Positions 40,701-49,800 of a DNA stretch of 64,000 nt are shown here, in pieces. Position 1 is the first letter of the stretch. Each line of letters opens with the position of its first letter. The notes beneath the pieces are model-generated. The model saw nothing but the letters and a program-made list of their open reading frames with translations, was not told where the DNA came from and did no database searches. Position numbers and translations under genes: made by a program. Source of the DNA: Sipunculus nudus (taxonomy: Eukaryota; Annelida; Sipuncula; Golfingiida; Sipunculidae); NCBI GenBank assembly GCA_026874595.1, contig CM049318.1:28982956-29046955 (forward strand). Reading direction: 5' to 3'.

Positions 40701-43700
40701 CCAACTTGTCTTGATGATGTGTCAGTTTTTTTCTTCATTTTTTTTGTTAGTATAGGAAATTACCTGCATTTTTGCTTATCATATAACATGTCATCTCCAG
40801 TCCTCTAGGGATGTAGTAACCCATGTCCCAAATAGGCAGGGGTAGGAAGCCTTGCAGTCCAAAAATCTACCAATTTATTTTAAGGCTTTGGGTGAAAGCC
40901 TTACAATACCTGAAACCTGCCACAATCAGATTTGATTCCACGAGATTCACCTTGTGTTGCAGCTCAGTAGTCAGTTAATTACTAGGACTGATATTTATCA
41001 GCCGAGATAATTAAGCCAGACACATTATCATCAAGGTGTGTAATAATTATAAGAAATTAAGTTATTTTTATGCCCCCTCTACAAAGTGGCCGGGGCATAT
41101 AGTTTTACCCATGTCCGTCATTCCGTCCTTCCGTCCTTCCGTCATTCCGAAATCAAACATTTGTACGGACTTTTTTTCGCAGTGCTTGCAGATATTGGCC
41201 TGATTTTTGGTGTGTGGGCAGATATAGACCAGTTACAGATCGAGTTCGCGTTTCGTCCCGGTTGACCTACTTTTGACCGTTTTACGGCTCCTAAACTTAG
41301 AAAATTTCATGAAAAATAGAAATATTCATGACAGATACACATGTACGGACTTTTTTTAGCAATGCCTGCAGATATTGGCCTGATTTTTGGTGTGTGAGCA
41401 GATATAGACCAGTTACAGATCGAGTTCGCGTTTCGTCCCGGATGACCTATTTTGACGGTTTTACGGCTCCTAAACTTAGAAATTTTCATGAAAAATATGA
41501 AATATTCATGACAGATACACATGTACGGACTTTTTTTCGCAATGCCTGCAGATATTGGCCTGATTTTTGGTGTGTGGGCCGATATAGACCAGTTACAGAT
41601 TGAGTTCACGTTTCGTCCTGGTTGACCTACTTTTGACCGTTTTACGGCTCCTAAACTTAGAAAATTTCATGAAAAATAGAAATGTTCATGACAGATACAC
41701 ATGTACAGACTTTTTTTCGCAATGCCTACAGATATTGGCCTAATTTTTGGTGTGTGGGCAGATATAGACCAGTTACAGATCGAGTTCGCGTTTCGTCCCG
41801 GTTTACCTACTTTTGACCGTTTTAAGGCTCCTGAACATAGAAAATTTCATGAAAAATATGAAATTTCATGACAAATACACATGTACGGACCTTTTATGGC
41901 AATGCCTGCAGATATTGGCCTGATTTTTGGTGTTGGCAGATATTGACCAGTTACAGATGGAGTTCGCATTTCTTCCTGGTTGACCTACTTTTGACTGTTT
42001 TACGGCTCCTGAACATAGAAAATTTCATGTAAAATATATATTTTCATGACAAATACACTTGTACAGACTTTTCTTCACAATACCTGCAGATATTGGCCTG
42101 ATTTTTGGTGTATGGGCAGATAATGACCAGTTACAGATCAAGTTCACGTTTTGTCCCAGTTGACCTATTTTTGACCGTTTGACGGTGCTCTAACATAGAA
42201 AATTTCATAAAAAGGTGCACATGTATGGACTTTTTTTTGCAGTGCCTGCAGATTCAGGCCTGATTTTTGGTGTGTAGGCACATAATGACCAGTTACAGAT
42301 CGAGTTCTTGTTTTGTCTCAGTTGACCTACTTTTCACCATTTGACTGCTCCTGAACATAGAAAGTTTCATGAAAAATATAAATTTTCATAACAAATGCAT
42401 ATGTACTGACTTTTTTGTACTGATAATGACAGTTACAGATCGAGTTTGCGTTTCATCCCAGTTGACCTACTTTTGATTGTTTTACGGCTCCTAAACAGAA
42501 AATTTCATGAAAGACAGAAATTTTTATGGAAAATGCACATGTATGGACTTTTTTTCACAATGCCTGCATATACTGGCATGATTTTTGGTGTGTTGCTTGA
42601 TAATGACCCATTACAGATCGAGTTTGCATTTTGCCCTTGTTGACCTACTTTTGACCATAGGACACCTCCTGAACTTAAAAAATTTTCCAAATTTTACAAA
42701 TGTTTCTAATTTGCCCAAGGCGGGGGCATTCGTTTCGTTCCGACACATCTAGTTTTTTCTGTTTCAGGGCCAGCTCTAGAGGGTGACTCATGGTTTGGAA
42801 GGAACAAGTGGTGGCTTTTACTTACAGTATTGCTTATTATAATTATAGTGGTGCTGAGTATATTATTGTGGTGTAAAGGAGGTTGCCCACCCAGGTTTGA
42901 CTTCAGTCACTGTTGTAATAAACCAAATGAGTTTACAGGCAACAATGACACCAAGTTAATGCCAGATTCAGAACAGCAAGAGTTTGGGTCAGGTCCTGTC
43001 AAAATAGACATCAAAGCCAATGGGGCGGTGTATCACAAGAGGCAAGCAGAGAATGATATTATGAGGGCTAAAGACTCAGAAACAGGACCACTCATGGGAG
43101 CTGAGGTTAGTCAAATTGTTTCAAGAACTAATACTCAGGTTAGCTTCATATTATTGGGGTTAATTTCTGTGATTTTCACTTTTTCATCATTTTGCAAGGG
43201 TTCTGTTTTCTCAGTCAGTAACCTACCCATAGTGTATCTAAGATCACATTGGTTATTTAATATGCATGGTAAACCTTAGTATTTTAAGAGGACCCCCAAG
43301 AATGAGTAGAAATTCTTGTGTCTGCTATAAAAGGCAGATATCATGGAAAATCTATTATAATTTATAATGACAGTCTTTGATTTATACATTACATAAACAA
43401 CTTGGGGTGTGGTTGTGAGCCGAAGGCTTGTATCATGGGACAGGTGCAGGCTCTAAGGTCTGGCCCGCTTAAGGCCTTACCAAATGCAGTACCTAAATAT
43501 GGACTGTGATATCCAATATAAACATTGTTTTATATATGTCACAGACAAGATTGAAATCCAGGCTAATTTTAAATTCACTAAGATGCTATTGCCATTAAGA
43601 GTTCGCCTAAGTGATATTGTGATTAAGATCTCACCTACCTAGTAGACAGATTTTAAATTCACCTTAATAAGACTGCAATCGCAATCTCACCTAGGTGAGA

Positions 43701-43814
43701 TTAAAATCCATCATCGAGCAGGTCCTAATATATTGGGTGTTATAAACTGCGTATATATATGTTTATGTTTTCAGTAAGAAACTTACAAACCCCCATAGGT
43801 GTTTTATATGGTAT

Positions 43815-43874
<60 letters not shown>

Positions 43875-46800
43875 ATGTATATATATATATATATATATGT
43901 ATATTCACATGCAACCATCTGGTGCTTAATGATCACTGGTGCAAGCTATCTGTTACAGATATTTTGTGTTTTTGTCGTAGCAGTAGTTAAAACTGTCATT
44001 TAACTAAAATAAGGTCCTTGATCTGGATTAGACTGGTTTACTTTGCAAAAGCCTCATGATCTTTTCTTTCTGATTATTTTTTTGCTTTGTTGGTAGATCT
44101 TCTATATGTGAATAAAACAAATTCTTATTTAAAAAAGTATGTATAAATTAGTGCTTACAAGAGAAATGTAAAGTACTAATCAAACAGGCATATCATTTGG
44201 TTCCCAGCAAAGGTCTCAGCTGGTACCTTTAAATCTGCTTATTTCTAAAACTGTGTTCAGTAAGTAAGGTCCTTGTATCAAAAATAACTGTTTTTTTAAC
44301 TAAATATACCCAATTCCATCTTACTCTCATTTGACATTTGTTATCACAATAATGTTCTTTTGACTTATTTATTTCAGTCACAAATGGTTGCAGCTGGTGA
44401 TGATGCAAAGCCTGATAGGACACTGGAGGGACAGATTGAGGTATTGTATATTTGAAACATACACTAAATGATAACATTAATGGAAAACAAAGAAACCTCG
44501 AAATTAATAAAATTAAAAAAGTGTCTAATATGGGGATGCAAACCCTGTGCAGAAGATAGCACTTGTTGAAAATTGGTGCCTTGTAATGTTAATTAAACCT
44601 GTGTTATTCCAGGGAGCTTAATATTTGGTAAAACACGTCTTTGACATTGTGATATTGCTGTCTTTCACTATAAATGCAACAAACAATAAGCAAAGCCTCC
44701 ATTGCTGTACTTGACACCTTTCAGGGAAACAGCTTGTGGAGTCACTTCAAAGATAGCTCTATGGTCACATGCTACGTCTTGGTGTAAACAAATATGCTAC
44801 AAAACCCCATAAAAAGGTTCATCCTGGGGTTAATATTTTTGCAGGGATTTACACCAAAAGTTATTCACTTTGAGATTTTCACAATACCAACCTATATGAT
44901 AAATTTCAATAACATCCGTGATACCATTATTCAGATATCTTGCAGACACACAGAATCTCGTGAAAACAATGACCCTCACTTTGTGTGGGTGTAATTAACA
45001 CAGTAGTATTAATACAAGAAAATATAAAGATACAAGCACTCACAGGACTTTGTCACTTAATCCTTTCATATACTAATCTGTAAAGTGCAAATCAGTACCA
45101 CTGCATCACAAAAGCAGAAGCTCCTCAGCCTATGCACCTTATTGCTCATATTGGTTACAATATGGTATGCAGCAAATTCAGTGTCTGGCTCTCTGCACAG
45201 AAAATCTTCCCAGTAACCTAATAAATACTGCAGTTGGCAACAATATATATGATATAAAACATAAAACCAAAAAAAAAAATGGTTCAAGCAGAAGTTCTGC
45301 ATTCAGTCTCCATGGAAAAGCTGTGTAACACAGTGTTTCTCATCAATTTAGTTTCAAAGTAGTGCAAATTTTGGATTTTGCTACCTGATAGGTACTGTTT
45401 AGGACTCTGGTACTCATTGCCATGGAAACACCCAGCACAAGAATGATATAAAATGATAAAAATTTATTTTATAGGAATTTCACATCTTTTTCTTTATGAT
45501 CCATGGAGGAAGCTCCTTTATGACTTTTAAGTGAATAAATCTGTTATATTGATGATTGGTAATTTTCTTTGATAATCAATTAAATTGTTTGCATTTTTAT
45601 ACGCCATCTCTGATGGGACGTATATATACCCACCATCCGTCCTTCCATTAACTTTAAGTGTCACTGTGATAACTTAACAGGGCTTTGGTGGATTTTCACA
45701 AAACTCACCATAACTCCTTATCAATAGATTATCTCACCTGAGTTTGATTACGGGCTAAATCCATGCATATTTAATAAGGTCAGAGGTCACTAGGCTGCTT
45801 TGTTCAGGCCAATGTGTGGTGTGTGTAACGTACAAGGAATATAATGAATTTTGATAAAACTCAAAAGAATTATTTATCAGTACAATATCTCACCTAAGTT
45901 TTATTTCCAGTAAAATCCATACATATTTAATAAGGTCAGAGGTCACCACACTTTGGTTGCACCACTCTAACTTACCAAAAGTCTTATGGATTTTCATATA
46001 ACTGTTGACGAGTATTAACCAATAAAGTTCCTCACCAGAATTACATTCTCATCAAAGTCACACATATTTAATGAGGTCAAATGTCACAAAATATGCAACA
46101 GGTGTATTATGCACCATTTCAGTCAGTATTTTAGGTTGGTTCCATATGACAGAATTTCATGGTAATATAGACAGCCCGTAAAATAATTGATTCACATTTG
46201 ATATCAGTTGTTTTCTAACTTTTTATTATTGATTATGATTTTACAACCAATTTGTATCACTTACAGTTTGTGATGGCCAAGTGCTGTGTTCTACGGTAAT
46301 TTTTATGGGTTTATTTTTTCAGTCATCTTTGGAGGGCAGAGTGTATGCCATCAATGGAGAAGAGGACTGTCTAAAACCTTACAAGGCATTAGAAAATATA
46401 GTCAAAGACGTGAAAGATAAACTGGATTCACTACATGAGACAAAGCCAGTCACAGTGGCCATTGTGGACTCAGGCTTAAACTTGAAACATCCGGATGTGG
46501 AAGCATATCGTGGACAGATTAAGCACATGATAAATCTTACCAATGACTCTGATGATATCAGTGATGTTTATGGACATGGGACAGCTATATTTGGAATTAT
46601 TTCAGAAATCATGAAGAAAATTCCAAATGCTGTAGAATATGTGATAATAAAAGCATTTACAGACGAAGGCAAATTTACTGACATTTTGTTAGAAGAGGCA
46701 GTAAAACGTTTGTTGAAAAGTGACATGAAATCCGTAAACATTGTCTGTATGGCTGGAGGGTTTCATGGCGAAACAAGTGATCGCGTCAAAAATGCCGTCC

Positions 46801-49800
46801 ATTTTCTATGTCAGACAAAGGTGCTTATTTCGGCAGCATCCAATAAGGGTAACAGAGACACCGATCAGGTCGCATACCCAGCCAGAGCTTGCATTTCTAT
46901 TGGCTGCTCAAACTCTGATGGCTGCCGAAGTAGTTTCAGCCCACAAGGGAGGCATTTATTCGCTCTTGGTATGGGAGAAAACATCAGAATTCTAAATCCC
47001 AAGTATAAAGGAGAGGAGGACGATCTTTATTTGGTTCACAGTGGGACATCTCACGCCACAGCCTGGGTCACAGCCATCACTGCTCTGTGTCTGCTCAATA
47101 CACAAGGTATTACAGGTAGGTGAGCTATTGTAAGACACTAAGCCACCCCTCCTCTACTGTAAGTGGGCTAACCAATTAACAGTTAAACACCCCTATGATT
47201 AAATAGCCTGCCCTGTAGATCAGTCAGTCAGAGCCCCTTCCTTTTTCCTCAGGCAGTGATGTAGGACTCCAGTTCAGACTTGGACCCAAGTCCACTTTTG
47301 CAGGGACTCAGACTTGAACTAAAGGGTCCTGGACTTGGACTTGTATTTTGAGATAAAGACTCGAGAAAACTTGGGTGAGTCCATTTGGAGTCCAGTAGGG
47401 AACTCTGTCACATATTAAAAAGACTTAAGTAAATGTGCAAACTACTAACAGAATAATGCAAACATATAACAATATATATATACAAAGCTTTGCTCAGTAT
47501 CAAGAGTTATAAATTTATATAATTAACCATTTTAGTAATAGGGTCATTCCATATGAAATCAACAAATTATGGAAACAGTTCCAGCACCACCATCTCAGAT
47601 TTTCTTAATATTTTCCTGATATGTGCATTTGGACCCTCTGGTCACAAAAACATCATCACTTGGTGGAAAACACCAATTTTTAGCTCAGCTGACTATAAGT
47701 CATCTGAGCTGTAGTCGTGGTCCTTTGTCCGTCGTCCGTTGGGCCGTTCGTCATTAACAGGGCACATTTTAAAACCATTGGACCTACAAATCCAAAACTT
47801 TACATACCATTAGATGTCCCAAAACTCTCCCTACATACCGAAAATTGGGACATTCGGACTTCGTTCCTTCCAGATATTAAGGAAAAACCTCCAATTTCCA
47901 ATAAAAAGCCATTGTTTTTCTTCAAGGCTGCCTAATATCAAAACCACTGATTTGTTTTTGATTATATTCAGTATTTATTTTCTTCCATACATTTTCTATG
48001 AACATACCAAAAATTAGGTCAGTATTTGGTATTATTTTGAAGTTATGGGCCCAAATATAATGCAATTTACTATATTTACTCACCTAACATGAGAATTGCT
48101 GAAGCTTGAGACTTTTTTTACAGGAATAATACTTTATATAATCAAGATTCAATTGTTTACCCAAAATTAGATCCGAATTTTGCAAATTTGTCAAGTTATT
48201 AGCATAAATAAAAAATCAGTACCTTAAATTTTGTCCAACTTTGGGAATGGCACTTTTTTTTCCCTGTAAGCACTGTTGTTTTAATTTCGCAACATATATA
48301 CATAAGGATTTAATCTTTTAAAATCTGAAATTTCAAAGGAATTGATTGAAAAGAGTAGCTTTTATTCAAGTTTCCATACACCATGTCAACTGTTGTTTAC
48401 ATCTAGCCCACCTGGTAGTACAGCCTTCACTAGCATTATGTAACTGACCCCAGGCAGCTTGCCTTGGCTCAGCTTTGCCACTACTAGCAGGCTTCCCCTC
48501 TGCCCTGCACCCCCCCCCCCCCCCCCACAGATGGTGCATCAACTAGATGAATGTTATAATTTTCTGTATTTTATTATGCCCCCGCCACAAAGTGGCCGGG
48601 GCATATAGTTTTACCCATGTCCGTCATTCCGTCCTTCCGTCCTTCTGTCCTTCCGTCATTCCGAAAATCAAACAGTTGTATGGACTTTTTTTCGCAATGC
48701 CTGCAGATATTGGCCTGATTTTTGGTGTGTGGGCAGATATAGACCAGTTACAGATCGAGTTCGCGTTTCGTCCCGGTTGACCTACTTTTGACCGTTTTAC
48801 GGCTCCTAAACTTAGAAAATTTCATAAAAAATAGAAATATTCATGACAGATACACATGTACGGATTTTCTTTCGCAATGCCTGCAGATATTGGCCTGATT
48901 TTTGGTGTGTGAGCAGATATAGACCAGTTACAGATCGAGTTCGCATTTCGTCCTGGTTGACCTACTTTTGACCATTTTACGGCTCCTAAACTTAGAAATT
49001 TTCATGAAAAATATGAAATTTCATGACAAATACACATGTACGGACTTTTTTTCGCAGTGCCTGCAGATGTTGGCCTGATTTTTGGTGTGTGGACAGATAT
49101 AGACCAGTTACAGATCGAGTTCGCGTTTCGTCCCGGTTGACCTACTTTTGACCGTTTTACGGCTCCTAAACTTAGAAAATTTCATGAAAAATAGAAATAT
49201 TCATGACAGATACACATGTACGGACTTTTTTTCGCAATGCCTGCAGATATTGGCCTGATTTTTGGTGTGTGGGCAGATATAGACCAGTTATAGATAGAGT
49301 TCACGTTTCGTCGCAGTTGACCTACTTTTGACCGTTTTACGGCTCCTAAACTTAGAAAATTTCATGAAAAATAGAAATATTCATTACAGATACACATGTA
49401 CAGACTTTTTTCGCAATGCCTGCAGATATTGGCCTAATTTTTGGTGTGTGGGCAGATATAGACCAGTTACAGATCGAGTTCGCGTTTCATCCTGGTTGAC
49501 CTACTTTTGACCGTTTTAAGGCTCCTGAACATAGAAAATTTCATTAAAAATATGAAATTTCATGACAAATACACATGTACGGACCTTTTTTGGCAATGCC
49601 TGCAGATATTGGCCTGATTTTTGGTGTTGGCAGATATTGACCAGTTACAGATGGAGTTCGCATTTTGTCCCGGTTGACCTACTTTTGACTGTTTTACGGC
49701 TCCTGAACATAGAAAATTTCATGTAAAATATATATTTTCATGACAAATACACTTGTACAGACTTTTCTTCACAATACCTGCAGATATTGGCCTGATTTTT

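Noticed and set aside
41307-41609. 100-residue minus-strand frame with a repeated peptide
   Set aside because: It spans two ~180-bp units of family i and repeats itself for that reason; equivalent frames occur in other copies.
42950-43105. TRAF-binding or death-domain motif in the cytoplasmic linker
   Set aside because: The glutamine/glutamate-rich stretch near residues 274-284 does not fit the TRAF2 or TRAF6 consensus, and no six-helix death-domain pattern is visible.
46281-46322. ATG at 46281 as a separate start for a stand-alone protease
   Set aside because: It lies upstream of a strong acceptor in intron-like sequence (pyrimidine tract plus AG), and the phase fits exon 6 exactly. It remains the main alternative to the fused gene model.
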